64,000 nucleotides of DNA from Hericium rajendrae (GCA_033439255.1 CM065886.1:1426001-1490000); one strand, 5' to 3'. Counted from the first letter of the stretch, positions 46,355 to 57,522 are shown. Translations and numbers: made by a program. Notes: generated from the sequence alone by a model not told the origin.

Positions 46355-47276
46355 GCCTTCGTTGGCCTCTTCTGTCCACTCTCCTCCTGCCGCCGCCTCT
46401 CCCCCATCAACCCACCCCCGATTCCGCCGCCGCACATACCGCCGCACGATGCACACGGCAGCCTGCCGCTCACTGCCTCCCCGTCTCGCGCACGGGCCCA
46501 GGTGCTGCATGCAACCCCGTCGTGCTGTGCACGCCAGCGCATGCACGGCTGGCAGATGGCCACAGCAGCGCGCGGGTATGCCAGCCGGCATACACACACG
46601 CGCACGTCGTGCGTGCCCATGTGCAGGCATACCGACGTTTCACATGCGAGCCTCGTATGTCACGCCTCGTGCCTCGTTGCTCAGGCCTCAGGCCTGCTGC
46701 GTTGTGCATGGGCTCAGTGCCTCGCACACGCCTGCCGCGCCTCGCCGCAACTGCATGCCTCACGAGCCCGATGTCCCGCAATGCCCCAATGCCCCGCAAC
46801 GTCCGCCTTACCTCGCGCACAGGGCCGTGGCAGCCCAGCACCCCGCGCCCGCTCACCGCACCTCGCTCACGTTCGCCACGCCTTGCCCATGCTCGTTGCG
46901 CCTCTCCCATGCCCGCCGCACCTCGCGCACAAGCCTGCCGCAGCCCCAGGCCCCGCAACGCCCGCCGCACCTCGCGTACATCTGCCGCACCTTGCACGCG
47001 CCTGTCACACCCCGTGCGCGCTCGCCGCACATCGCGCACGGCCTCGGTGCCCCACCGCACCTCGCACATGGGCCCAGTGCCTCGCGCACGCCCGCCGTGC
47101 TCCGCCGCACCTCGCGTATGAATTTGCCGCAGTCCGACGCTGGCGCACACGGCCACCATGCCTTTCGCATGCCCGCCGCACCTGGCACACGGACCCAGCA
47201 CCTTGTGAGTGTGCATGCCATTCGTGCCTCACTTTTCAACCCTGTAGTGACCCCCGTGCCGCCTTCTGCGCCCCCA

Positions 47277-47376
47277 CGCCACCTCTCGCGCCCCGCGCCA
47301 CCTCTCGCGCCCCGCGCCACCTCTCGCGCCCCGCGCCACCTCTCGCGCCCCGCGCCACCTCTCGCGCCCCCGCGCC
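47277..47376. repeat. 19-bp GC-rich tandem repeat, copy 1
   Basis: About five near-perfect units of CCACCTCTCGCGCCCCGCG lie in the C-rich arm. Confidence 0.85.
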
Positions 47377-47848
47377 GACTCGCGCGCCCCCCGCCGATGC
47401 TCCGGCACTCCCATGTGCCCGTGCCACCTCCTGCGCCTCCCCCCCCCCCCGGCCGCCTCCCACGCCCCGCGCGGCCTCCAGTGCACCCGTGCGGCCTCCA
47501 GCACACCAGTGCAGACTCGCACGCATCTGTGCGGATTCGCGCGTGTCCCCGCCGACTCAGCACGCCCCAACACGGACTCGCACACCCCCTTGCCGCCTTC
47601 AGAACACCTGCGCCGTCTCCCCTGTGCCCGCGCCATCTCCAGCATGCCCTTGCCACCTTGCCCGTGCCCGTGCGAACTCGTATGCGCCCGGGCCAGCTTC
47701 TGTGCACCCGCGCCAATGCCCGCGGGCCCATGCTGATGCCGTGCACCTGTGCTGACCCCTGCGCGCCCCTGCCACCTCCCGCACACCCTCACCAACTTCT
47801 CCATGCCCCACACTGACCCCCACATGCCCATGTTGCATTCTATAGTGC

Positions 47849-47884
47849 GTGGGAACTGTTTTGCTGCAGCGAAACAGTTCCCAC
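47849..47884. repeat. 36-bp palindrome, outer, copy 1 right
   Basis: Half-site GTGGGAACTGTTTTGCTG followed by its near-perfect inverse (one mismatch). Confidence 0.85.
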
Positions 47885-48310
47885 GAGGGCTTGGGTGCTG
47901 TGGGTGCAGAAGGATATGGAGGGGGAGATTTTATGTATTAGTACTATTAGTGTACCATTGTAACTGGCCAAATTAAAATGTTTTGCATGATATATTGTTG
48001 AAGAGGTGATATGAAGGACTATTGTGGATTATATATTATACTGAATCTCACATACTACAATATAGCACTCCAGTAGCTAGCATAAGCTACAGTGGCTAAC
48101 ATAAGCTACAGTAGCTAACATAAGCTATAGTAGATATACCATCTATAGACTGCTACCGATCACTACAGATGGCTACAGATGGCTACCTGTAGTTGTAATA
48201 AAGACCCACCTATCAACAGATGCTACAGAAAATATATAATCTATTATAGCTACTGTAGACCATATTTTCTACTGTAGGCTAAAGTAGTGTGGACACTTTT
48301 TCCAGATGCT

Positions 48311-48328
48311 CTAAGTCGTGTTTCTTCA
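48311..48328 (+). repeat. 5' LTR, last 18 bp
   Basis: CTAAGTCGTGTTTCTTCA is identical to the end of the right LTR. The rest of this LTR lies 4.08 kb upstream, beyond the foldback copy. Confidence 0.9.
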
Positions 48329-48340
48329 GGTTATGGGCCC
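48329..48340 (+). promoter_or_regulatory. Candidate primer-binding site
   Basis: GGTTATGGGCCC starts right after the LTR. It is close to the complement of the anticodon-stem region of initiator tRNA-Met (GGTTATGAGCCC), the internal priming used by Drosophila copia. This rests on recalled tRNA sequence and is tentative. Confidence 0.4.
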
Positions 48341-48905
48341 TGCCTGAACACCTGCTACACAAGAAGTTACCTTTGCTGTTTTACCAAGGCGAGTCACCTT
48401 TCCCAACTCGCGCCCCACTTGGAGTTCTTCAATGAACTGCCATCGTGCTCTCGCCCTTCGGGGTTACACGAGCGTCGACGACGGAAGCATGGCGATGCTA
48501 GAAGTCGGCGTGAGTCCACCTATCTGTGCTCCCTCTGTGCGCTTACTATACGTACGATACATGAGGCTCTGTCAAGGCTCGTGTCCTTGCTTCACCCTCT
48601 ACTGTAGTAGGCAAGCGTCGGGAAGCCGGCGTGATGCTATAAGGGATGTGAACGGTTGGCTATTGCCCTTAAGTGGGAATAGTTTTGGTGTCCCAATCCT
48701 GAGGGAGGTAGTCAATCCACCCAGGAGCACCTGTACAACTGCGCATCTCATACCTTACAAGTACTATAAGCGCACATGGACACAGATGGGACAGGATCTT
48801 ATGATCCTGGCTAGAGATACAGCACATGGGGTTGGCGTTGCCTTGAACTTCTTAAAGAACCTGGGTCTGACCGCTCCTCAACCCAGATATTCGCCTACAC
48901 ACACT

Positions 48906-49997
48906 ATGACCGACATACTCCCCCGTGGATTCGTTCATTTGAATGGCTCCAACTACCAGTCCTGGGCTCCGGCTATGACTGACTTCTTCCAGACCAAGCG
49001 TCTGTGGAAGTACGTTGGCAAGACCGTTACTTGTCCTTCACCCAAGGATCCCAAAGCTCCAACTGCCGAGGAGACGACCGCTATAGATGACTTCAATGAG
49101 GATAACGAGCAAGCGCTCGGTTATTTGAAGATGGCTTGTGTCCCTGCCGTCCGTGACCTGATAAAAGACAAGATATATGCTGAGACGGCATGGAATGAGC
49201 TTAAAAAGCTCTACAATAAAACGGACAACCGCCAGGCCTTCACTCTCTTCGACCTCTACCTCTCTCGTCGCTTTACTGAATCGGAGAAGATGCAGGACCA
49301 GATCAACTCCTTTAACCAGGAGTATGATGTCCTCAAGAATGCCGGTTGGAAGATTGACGATCTTCAGCATGGCTACTTCCTCCTTAAAGCACTCCCTCCT
49401 TCCTACAAGAACTTCTTTGAGGTCACCCTTAATTCCTATGCCGACCTCTCCAAAGCTACATCCCAGGACTTCATCACCAGAATCCTTGCTCAGGAGGCTG
49501 GAAAGAAGGCAGATGCAGTTGTCGCTCAGGTTAATTACCAGACTGCCTCTTCGTCTAAGAAACCACAGACGAAGAAGAAAGGCAAGTGTCACTACTGTCA
49601 AAAGTTGGGGCACTTTGAGTCAGACTGTAGGAAGAAGCAGGCGGACCAGAAAAAGAAAGGCGATGGTGGAGGGACTAGTAGTAAACCCTCTGTAAATGCG
49701 ATGGTCTCAGACGTCGCAGCACCTACCAATGCTATCGCTGTTTCCTGGTACCTGGAGTCAGATAAGAGCCGCTGGATGTTGGATAGCGGTTGTTCCCATC
49801 ATATCACACATACCCGTTCAGACTTTGACCATTATGAACCTATGCAAAGTCCCGGCCATATCTCGGTCGGCGACAGCACTGCTAGGAAGATGCCTTACTT
49901 CGGTACTGGCACGGTCAAGGGTTGGACGGATGTGGAGGGGAAGCATGTTGCGGTTACGCTTAGCAATGTGCTTTATGCACCTAAAGCCACACACTGA
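48906..49997 (+). CDS. Copia gag and protease region (gag-PR)
   Basis: The start is ATG 48906 (MTDILPRGFVHLNGSNYQSW), where gag similarity begins. The frame is open further upstream but without gag features. The capsid part includes YVGKTVTCP, AWNELKKLYNKTDNRQAF and FLLKALPPSYKNFF, typical of UBN2/gag-copia domains. A CCHC zinc knuckle (CHYCQKLGHFESDC, C228 to C241) precedes the protease motif WMLDSGCSHHIT with active-site D293. The frame then meets TGA at 49995-49997. The integrase-RT part continues in exactly the same frame, so one stop separates the two. It may be a C-to-T change at a former CGA or, less likely, a read-through stop. Confidence 0.9.
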   Translation: MTDILPRGFVHLNGSNYQSWAPAMTDFFQTKRLWKYVGKTVTCPSPKDPKAPTAEETTAIDDFNEDNEQALGYLKMACVPAVRDLIKDKIYAETAWNELKKLYNKTDNRQAFTLFDLYLSRRFTESEKMQDQINSFNQEYDVLKNAGWKIDDLQHGYFLLKALPPSYKNFFEVTLNSYADLSKATSQDFITRILAQEAGKKADAVVAQVNYQTASSSKKPQTKKKGKCHYCQKLGHFESDCRKKQADQKKKGDGGGTSSKPSVNAMVSDVAAPTNAIAVSWYLESDKSRWMLDSGCSHHITHTRSDFDHYEPMQSPGHISVGDSTARKMPYFGTGTVKGWTDVEGKHVAVTLSNVLYAPKATH

Positions 49998-52900
49998 TAC
50001 ATATCGGTGCCTACACTGTTGAACCAGAAGTTTGATGTACTTCTACGGGGTTCTTCAGGAGTGTGTACAATAGAACGCGATGGCATTACCTACGGGATTG
50101 GCAAAAAGTTAGACAGTTTTCACTGGCTGCTACTTGAGCCTACTCCTACGGTTAACGCGGCAGTTAAGGATGCAGTTTCGGTGGACACTGCTCATGCACG
50201 CTTTGCTCATATGTCATATGGTGCTCTGAAGCGACTCATTCCTGGAGTCGTAAAAGGCATCGTGATTGACCAATCCACAGTGGCTACTACGCCCTGTCAT
50301 GGATGTGAGCTTGGCAAGAGCACTCGCCAGACATACCCTACTTCAGAGAAGCGTGCTACACGGTTGCTAGGCAAAGTTCATTCAGACCTAGTCGGACCGA
50401 TGCGCATTCAATCTATCCAAGGATTTTCATACGTTGCTACGTTCCTCGACGACTTTAGCAGTAGAGGAGTCGTCATGTTCCTCAAACGGAAGTCTGATTT
50501 CACTCAGGCTTTCGAGTCATATTTGGCCAGAGCTGAGAAGGAGACTAGCCAAAAGCTGTTGATCTTTCACTCTGACCGAGGGGGGGAATATATGAACACA
50601 ATCCTGGATAAGCGCTTCAAAGAATTGGGTATCACGCACCATAAAACTATGCCGTATACGCCTCAGCAGAACGGACGTGCAGAGCGCTGGAACCGTACCT
50701 TTATGGAGAAAGCCCTGTCTATGTTACACCATGCAGGCTTGTCTCTCGGTTTCTGGCAGCTAGCGGTTGATACAGCAGTTCACATATACAACCGCACTCC
50801 CACTCGCGTACTAAAATGGAAGACGCCGATGGAGATTTGGGATGCTGGTCACATTCCTGACGTCTCGTACTTCCGCATTTTTGGCTGTAAAGCCTACGTA
50901 CACATTCAGAAGGAGCATCGTCACAAGTTGGAGCCTAACTCCAAGGAAATGACGTTTGTGGGTTATGAGGATGGTTCTAAAGGTTACCGTTTCTGGAACT
51001 CTACAACCCGGTCCATTGTCTTGTCTGGCGAAGCAAGATTCGATGAGACTTCCTTCCCTTCGCGACCAACCCAGAAAGCGCCCCCCAGCGCTCCTACTCC
51101 TCCTTTACCCAACCTGAGTCTCTCTGATTTATTCAATGATGAGGACTTAACTCCACCACGGAGGCCTGTACCCGCTTCAGCTGACGCAGCTGAAGATGAT
51201 GAGGATGATGATCCCCAGCCCCCAGTCCTTAAGAAGGAAGACGATTCTAAGGTTACACCTAATACTACTCCACCTACTACACCGCGCAAGCCACAACCAC
51301 CTCAAACACCACCACCTCGACCTACTAATCAACGGGTTGATGAAAATGCCCTAGCACATATACCACCTACGATTGAACAGTCTCCTCCTGTAGCTGATCC
51401 TGTCACACCGCCAGCTCGTCCACGGCGGGTGAATGCTGGTCAACGGGCTCCCAGGCTCAGAGATCAGTATAGTGGCTTAACTGCCACTCAGATCCAGCAG
51501 TTGGACCTTCGTAGGCACATACCAGAGACGAAGAATCGTCCAGCCAGTCCCGTGCCCCCGACCCAGGGCATGGCGCGACAGTTGGACTTTAACCCTCCTA
51601 ATCTCAATGCGCTGCTAGAAATGGGTGTTACTCGAGATCCCCGTGATTATTCAGAGGCAATGGCTTCATCAGACTCGGCGAAATGGCGTGAAGCGTGTCA
51701 GTATGAAATGGACCAGCTTCATAAGCTCGGTACATGGGAGTTAGTAGATCGACCTCGAGATAGGAAGATCGTAAAGAATCGTTGGGTTTTCAAGGCTAAG
51801 ACCAATGGCATTAATCGTGCACGTCTAGTAGCCAAAGGGTTTACACAGGTTCATGGGGTAGATTACACGGAAACCTTCAGTCCAGTCGCCCGCTTCGAAA
51901 CTATACGTTTCCTTCTTGCGTTAGCTGCGCAGGAAGATTGGGAAATACATGGCATGGATGTCAAGTCGGCATTCTTACATGGCGAGCTGGATGAAGAGAT
52001 CTTCATGGAGCAACCAGAAGGTTTCGTGACCCCAGGAATGGAGGACAAGGTGGCTCGATTGCTAAAAGCTATCTATGGCTTAAAGCAGGCGTCCAGAGTT
52101 TGGAACATTCAAATCGATGCTCTCTTGAAGGAAATTGGATTTACCAGGACCTATTCGGACACCGGTATATACGTCTATCGTCGACAGGAGGGGAATATAG
52201 TGACCATTTTGGTCTTGTATGTCGACGACATGGCGATCATGGGCAATTCGCTTCCAGAAATCAACCGTATTAAGACCTTGCTCAAGACTCGGTACGAGAT
52301 GTCAGACTTGGGAGAGTTGAAAGACTTCCTTGGCATGCGTATCACGAGAGATAGGCACAAGAGGACATTATCAATCGACCAGAAGACATATCTGGAAGAG
52401 GTCCTTGAACGGTTTGGAATGGATGAGGCGAACCCTGCCCGCACCCCTTTGCCTGCTGGCTGCATGTTGATAGCGTCCACTGAGGAAGTGGATAACGCAC
52501 TCCGGACTTATTATCAGTCGCTCATTGGCAGTATGATGTACTTCGCCATTGGCACTCGTCCGGATGTTGCATACGCTGTCGCTCGCTTGGCACAGTACAG
52601 TGCAAATCCCACTGAGAAGCATCTGAATATGGGCAAGTACGTCTTGAGGTACATTAGGGGAACCCTCGACTACTCCATAGTTTATGATGGCTTTGCAGAG
52701 GAAGCTCAACTGTTATGCTACACGGACTCTGACTTTGCTGAGAATCGGGATGACCGTCACTCTATCTCAGCGTTTGTTTTCAACCTGAGTGGTGGCGCTA
52801 TCTCCTGGATGTCTAGGAAGCAGACTAGTTCTGCACAATCCACAGCAGAGGCAGAGTACATAGCAATGGCGGAGGCCGCCAAGCAGTTGCAGTGGTACTA

Positions 52901-53183
52901 TAACTTGCACCTAGAGCTCGGACTACTGGACCCCACTCCCATCGACATGCGTTGTGATAACCGTGCTGCAATTCTTACTGCAGGCAATCCAATGGTCGGG
53001 AGAAACATGAAACATGTGGAGGTCAAATACCACTTCATCCGGGAAGCTGTAGAGAAGGGACTCGTTCACATAGTACCAACCCCATCGGCTGAGAACATCT
53101 CTGACGCATTGACTAAGTCTTTGCCACATGATTTGCTTACTCAGTTCAGTGGGAGTATGGGTCTGATCCGTCGTAGGGATTAG
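49998..53183 (+). CDS. Copia integrase, reverse transcriptase and RNase H region (pol)
   Basis: The frame is continuous with gag-PR after the TGA; the first ATG in it is at 50007 (residue 1 below). A GAG-pre-integrase zinc site (H63, H68, C97, C100) is followed by the integrase core with the DDE triad D127 (HSDLVGP), D190 (HSDRGGEY) and E226 (NGRAERWNRT). A Pro-rich linker (about 355-480) leads to the RT (NRWVFKAKT, KSAFLHGELDEEIFM, catalytic YVDD at 738-741). RNase H follows with D907 (CYTDSDFA), E950 (STAEAEYIAM) and D984 (RCDNRAAI). It ends at 53183, 36 bp before the LTR. All catalytic residues are present and no frameshift is seen. Confidence 0.93.
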   Translation, partial: YISVPTLLNQKFDVLLRGSSGVCTIERDGITYGIGKKLDSFHWLLLEPTPTVNAAVKDAVSVDTAHARFAHMSYGALKRLIPGVVKGIVIDQSTVATTPCHGCELGKSTRQTYPTSEKRATRLLGKVHSDLVGPMRIQSIQGFSYVATFLDDFSSRGVVMFLKRKSDFTQAFESYLARAEKETSQKLLIFHSDRGGEYMNTILDKRFKELGITHHKTMPYTPQQNGRAERWNRTFMEKALSMLHHAGLSLGFWQLAVDTAVHIYNRTPTRVLKWKTPMEIWDAGHIPDVSYFRIFGCKAYVHIQKEHRHKLEPNSKEMTFVGYEDGSKGYRFWNSTTRSIVLSGEARFDETSFPSRPTQKAPPSAPTPPLPNLSLSDLFNDEDLTPPRRPVPASADAAEDDEDDDPQPPVLKKEDDSKVTPNTTPPTTPRKPQPPQTPPPRPTNQRVDENALAHIPPTIEQSPPVADPVTPPARPRRVNAGQRAPRLRDQYSGLTATQIQQLDLRRHIPETKNRPASPVPPTQGMARQLDFNPPNLNALLEMGVTRDPRDYSEAMASSDSAKWREACQYEMDQLHKLGTWELVDRPRDRKIVKNRWVFKAKTNGINRARLVAKGFTQVHGVDYTETFSPVARFETIRFLLALAAQEDWEIHGMDVKSAFLHGELDEEIFMEQPEGFVTPGMEDKVARLLKAIYGLKQASRVWNIQIDALLKEIGFTRTYSDTGIYVYRRQEGNIVTILVLYVDDMAIMGNSLPEINRIKTLLKTRYEMSDLGELKDFLGMRITRDRHKRTLSIDQKTYLEEVLERFGMDEANPARTPLPAGCMLIASTEEVDNALRTYYQSLIGSMMYFAIGTRPDVAYAVARLAQYSANPTEKHLNMGKYVLRYIRGTLDYSIVYDGFAEEAQLLCYTDSDFAENRDDRHSISAFVFNLSGGAISWMSRKQTSSAQSTAEAEYIAMAEAAKQLQWYYNLHLELGLLDPTPIDMRCDNRAAILTAGNPMVGRNMKHVEVKYHFIREAVEKGLVHIVPTPSAENISDALTKSLPHDLLTQFSGSMGLIRRRD

Positions 53184-53210
53184 TGGGAGTCATGGTTCGA
53201 CTAGCCCATC

Positions 53211-53219
53211 AAGTGGGAG
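53211..53219 (+). promoter_or_regulatory. Polypurine tract
   Basis: AAGTGGGAG directly precedes the right LTR, the expected plus-strand priming site. A similar AGTGGGAG occurs about 30 bp earlier. Confidence 0.65.
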
Positions 53220-53682
53220 TGTTGAAATCGGTTGATGACGCTAGTCTCGATGACAACAATTATGGAAAGATCTGGAACGATCTGGACTTTGGTGATTGCA
53301 GAATCACATGGAACATTTACATAGCCTTACTGTACAGGTTAGTAATATGCTCTGACATACGCTTACTGATACCTTAGTGAGCTGACTGATGCTGTTCCCA
53401 TGCGATGAGCAATCCATTATGCTATGCTGTACGATTACTGTACAATTTCTGATTGGTAGATATGCAGAGCCCTCAGTACTATATAAGGGCTCCCTCGTTC
53501 GCTCAGATACCTCAGTCTTTCACATCACAGACTGAGGTGAGCATATCCTGCATTACTTATGAGTTTCATCTTTACTGACTCTACTTGTAGTATAGACTAA
53601 CGTCTCTCTAAGGTACTGCAATATAGTCTTTCACATCACAGACTGAGTATAGACTAACGTCTCTCTAAGTCGTGTTTCTTCA
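53220..53682 (+). repeat. 3' LTR of the copia element
   Basis: 463 bp, TGTTG...TTCA. It differs from the 5' LTR only at 53348 (T for C, at a CpG). Contains the TATA box (53480-53486) and the CTCAGTCT stem-loop (53511-53536), and is followed by the GAACG duplication at 53683-53687. Confidence 0.93.
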
Positions 53683-53687
53683 GAACG

Positions 53688-54375
53688 GGCATCACTCCCT
53701 TTAACGCAGTGGTCTACACTTTATGGTGTGTCTCATTGTCTCTTTAGGATATTGACTAGGATCATATTTTAAACAGCAGACGGGCTATGGTTTTAGGTTC
53801 CATTATCAACCATAGATCGTGTGGAATCTATGTTCCACACTCAAGTAGCCTTCCATGCTGGCCAGGCTGCGGTACGTCTATCGTCAAGTCACATCTCTAT
53901 GCTTCTGGTGTGCCTTTCACCCGCCAACGCTGCAGGAACAAGCATCGATTATTGTTCCCGCAGGTCAGCGCACGAGGTCAGTGCACGGACCCTCATGAAC
54001 GGAGGCAAATCTGTGCCGCGTGAGGCGGCCCAATGGAAATCTCCCCGTACGTGGCCGCACATATCTTTGAGACTACGAACCCTGATTTGCACGTCTTACA
54101 GGAGCAACACCGGGCATGAGTTCAATCAGTACATAGGTATTTCGTGAGTGGGAGATGTGGGGCATAGTGACTATCTTTCGTCCTCACCTCACAATGTACC
54201 ATACAGCTTGCAATTCAAATTCCATGGCCGTGGCATGATTCATCTCCCGTCGGGTCCGAGCTACGGCCTTTGCACCTCCATCCGATGCTCTCATTTGTCG
54301 CGCTCAGACTGAGGACCACTCCCTGTTGTTCTGTCATCCCTTCTTCGAGATCATCTGCTGCAGCCTTCGTTTCTC
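53688..54375. other. Region between the copia element and the broken gene
   Basis: No gene is recognised. Overlapping frames up to 108 codons lack motifs. The end is probably the promoter of the gene starting at 54376. Confidence 0.4.
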
Positions 54376-55604
54376 ATGGAATTCACTCTGCAGACTCCTA
54401 AGGGCCCCTGGCAATGTGATCGATGTGCCCGCCGCTTCTCAGAAAATGTGAAAGCAACCCTTATTCCCAGAAAAGGCACTGCAGGAAGGACTTGTTGTCC
54501 AGATTGTACAGATCACTACGAGCAGAAAAGAGCCAATATGGAACAACCTGGCCGCTTAGGTTCGTAGCTTATTCTCGTTTGTCTTTTTGTGCTGTTTCCT
54601 CACCTAGGTGAATAGCCTTCACCGCGCAGGTCCCAGGACATGGTGCAGGTGCGTGATTACTCGCTTTTTTTGCTGTCTCGATCTCATTATATTCTTCTTT
54701 GTTGAAGGCCTCCATCGTCAGACAGCTCCATCCCGTTCTATCAGGCCTCCATCCCACTCCTACGCCGACCCACGCTCGATGCCACCACCGCTTATGGTCC
54801 CTGCGCAGAGCTCTGGGCACCGCTCCGCCCCCCTTTCAGCAGGGATGGACATCGCACAGCAGACCAGCGCAAAGTATGCAATGCCGCCCCCATTGCCTCC
54901 ACCAGCTCTAGGCTATAATGAAAACCACCTTCACTATTCTCATTATCAAGCCGTCGAGGTCAGAAAGATGCATGCAGAGATCAGCGCACGTTCAGCGAAG
55001 GTTCAGTTTGCCCTGCATCATCTGAAGGACGAGGGCCAATCGGGGACTGCTCTAGTCGGCGTAAGTCATGCTTTCGTTGCATGAATCTGTTCTGACATCA
55101 CGTTCAGAACATCGAGCGCGATTACCATGTCGATGGAGAGATCAGTTGCATGGAGCTACAAGCAACAGCAATTCGGGTTCCATCTGGAAAAAGTGTCCAC
55201 ACTACTTTAGCCTACAGTAGAAAATATGGTCTACAGTAGCTATAATAGATTATATATTTTCTGTAGCATCTGTTGATAGGTGGGTCTTTATTACAACTAC
55301 AGGTAGCCATCTGTAGCCATCTGTAGTGATCGGTAGCAGTCTATAGATGGTATATCTACTATAGCTTATGTTAGCTACTGTAGCTTATGTTAGCCACTGT
55401 AGCTTATGCTAGCTACTGGAGTGCTATATTGTAGTATGTGAGATTCAGTATAATATATAATCCACAATAGTCCTTCATATCACCTCTTCAACAATATATC
55501 ATGCAAAACATTTTAATTTGGCCAGTTACAATGGTACACTAATAGTACTAATACATAAAATCTCCCCCTCCATATCCTTCTGCACCCACAGCACCCAAGC
55601 CCTC

Positions 55605-55640
55605 GTGGGAACTGTTTCGCTGCAGCAAAACAGTTCCCAC
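55605..55640. repeat. 36-bp palindrome, outer, copy 2 left
   Basis: Counterpart of 47849-47884: GTGGGAACTGTTTCGCTG with its inverse. Confidence 0.85.
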
Positions 55641-56114
55641 GCACTATAGAATGCAACATGGGCATGTGGGGGTCAGTGTGGGGCATGGAGAAGTTGGTGA
55701 GGGTGTGCGGGAGGTGGCAGGGGCACGCAGGGGTCAGCACAGGTGCACGGCATCAGCATGGGCCCGCGGGCATTGGCGCGGGTGCACAGAAGCTGGCCCG
55801 GGCGCATACGAGTTCGCACGGGCACGGGCGAGGTGGCAAGGGCATGCTGGAGATGGCGCGGGCACAGGGGAGACGGCGCAGGTGTTCTGAAGGCGGCAAG
55901 GGGGTGTGCGAGTCCGTGTTGGGGCGTGCTGAGTCGGCGGGGACACGCGCGAATCCGCACAGATGCGTGCGAGTCTGCACTGGTGTGCTGGAGGCCGCAC
56001 GGGTGCACTGGAGGCCGCGCGGGGCGTGGGGGCGGCGGGGGGGGGGCGGGGGAGGCGCAGGAGGTGGCACGGGCACATGGGAGTGCCGGAGCATCGGCGG
56101 GGGGCGCGCGAGTC

Positions 56115-56214
56115 GGCGCGGGGGCGCGAGAGGTGGCGCGGGGCGCGAGAGGTGGCGCGGGGCGCGAGAGGTGGCGCGGGGCGCGAGAGGTGGCGCGGGG
56201 CGCGAGAGGTGGCG
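56115..56214. repeat. 19-bp GC-rich tandem repeat, copy 2
   Basis: Counterpart of 47277-47376, here G-rich on the plus strand. Confidence 0.85.
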
Positions 56215-57136
56215 TGGGGGCGCAGAAGGCGGCACGGGGGTCACTACAGGGTTGAAAAGTGAGGCACGAATGGCATGCACACTCACAAGGTGCTGGGTCC
56301 GTGTGCCAGGTGCGGCGGGCATGCGAAAGGCATGGTGGCCGTGTGCGCCAGCGTCGGACTGCGGCAAATTCATACGCGAGGTGCGGCGGAGCACGGCGGG
56401 CGTGCGCGAGGCACTGGGCCCATGTGCGAGGTGCGGCGGGGCACCGAGGCCGTGCGCGATGTGCGGCGAGCGCGCACGGGGTGTGACAGGCGCGTGCAAG
56501 GTGCGGCAGATGTACGCGAGGTGCGGTGGGCGTTGCGGGGCCTGGGGCTGCGGCAGGCTTGTGCGCGAGGTGCGGCGGGCATGGGAGAGGCGCAACGAGC
56601 ATGGGCAAGGCGTGGCGAACGTGAGCGAGGTGCGGTGAGCGGGCGCGGGGTGCTGGGCTGCCACGGCCCTGTGCGCGAGGTAAGGCGGACGTTGTGGGGC
56701 ATTGGGGCATTGCGGGACATCGGGCTCGTGAGGCATGCAGTTGCGGCGAGGCGCGGCAGGCGTGTGCGAGGCACTGAGCCCATGCACAACGCAGCAGGCC
56801 TGAGGCCTGAGCAACGAGGCACGAGGCGTGACATACGAGGCTCGCATGTGAAACGTCGGTATGCCTGCACATGGGCACGCACGACGTGCGCGTGTGTGTA
56901 TGCCGGCTGGCATACCCGCGCGCTGCTGTGGCCATCTGCCAGCCGTGCATGCGCTGGCGTGCACAGCATGACGGGGTTGCATGCAGCACCTGGGCCCGTG
57001 CGCGAGACGGGGAGGCAGTGAGCGGCAGGCTGCCGTGTGCATCGTGCGGCGGTATGTGCGGCGGCGGAATCGGGGGTGGGTTGATGGGGGAGAGGCGGCG
57101 GCAGGAGGAGAGTGGACAGAAGAGGCCAACGAAGGC

Positions 57137-57166
57137 GAGAGTATCGCTCATTCGAGCAATACTCCC
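57137..57166. repeat. Palindrome next to the core, copy 2
   Basis: Counterpart of 46325-46354: GAGAGTATCGCTC with its inverse. Confidence 0.75.
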
Positions 57167-57398
57167 TATGTTAGCACGAAGAAGCAAGAGGAAAGTTTTT
57201 TTTACTCACCTGACGGGCCCTCGTCACCCTATTACCGTCCTTCGGTATTCGGTTTGACGGGAGACGACGGAGGGAGGGGAGGAGGATAGGGAGGGGAGTG
57301 GTGGTGGGAGGAGTGAGTGGAAGGAGGTGGAAGACGACGTGGCAAACAAGTCGACCACACGCCGCACGGAGCCGCACGGCCCGATGCATTTTTATTGA

Positions 57399-57408
57399 CC
57401 ATATATGG
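57399..57408. promoter_or_regulatory. CCATATATGG palindrome in the core, copy 2
   Basis: Same position in the core as in copies 1 and 3. Confidence 0.4.
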
Positions 57409-57486
57409 GCAATAAAACAGCACGGTGCGTGGCGGGCCGTTGCCTGCGCGCATTTCGACTTCAACAAAAAAAAACGCGGGGGGCGC

Positions 57487-57522
57487 GTGGGAAACATTTG
57501 GCTACAGCCAAACACGTCCCAC
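57487..57522. repeat. 36-bp palindrome, central, copy 2
   Basis: Counterpart of 45969-46004: arms GTGGGAAACATTTGGCT and AGCCAAACACGTCCCAC. Confidence 0.8.

Larger units (their letters stand above)
44233..48308 (-). mobile_element. Foldback element copy 1 (in the copia 5' LTR)
   Basis: This 4,076-bp copy runs from CATCAGGAAAAAGTG to CACTTTTTCCAGATG, giving terminal inverted repeats of about 15 bp with one mismatch. It is flanked by CT on each side (44231-44232 and 48309-48310), a 2-bp target duplication. Strand is given relative to copies 2 and 3. The order from left is: AT-rich subterminal region, palindrome, G-rich tandem repeats, core with palindrome and CCATATATGG, palindrome, C-rich tandem repeats, palindrome, AT-rich subterminal region with CTGTAGC motifs. 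Long open frames in the GC arms are by-products of the repeats. No transposase is seen, so it is probably non-autonomous. Confidence 0.88.
43788..53682 (+). mobile_element. Ty1/copia LTR retrotransposon, with a foldback element inside its 5' LTR
   Basis: The element is bounded by TG...CA LTRs of 463 bp and a 5-bp target duplication GAACG. The LTRs differ at one position (C at 43916, T at 53348), so insertion is recent. The internal order gag, protease, integrase, RT, RNase H is the copia order. Removing foldback copy 1 (44233-48308) and one copy of its 2-bp duplication leaves a copia element of about 5.8 kb. Two features suggest it is now disabled: the LTR interruption and an in-frame TGA between protease and integrase. 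Confidence 0.93.

Noticed and set aside
46304-47816. Long open frames (over 480 codons) on several strands in the GC-rich arms, mirrored at 55673-57187
   Set aside because: They come from 19-20-bp GC-rich tandem repeats lacking stop codons, overlap in several frames at once, and have no fold-like sequence. They are not treated as genes.
43740-53720. Exon spanning the copia insertion site (open frame after joining 43787 to 53688)
   Set aside because: The joined frame is short and shows no recognisable motif. An open frame of that length is expected by chance.
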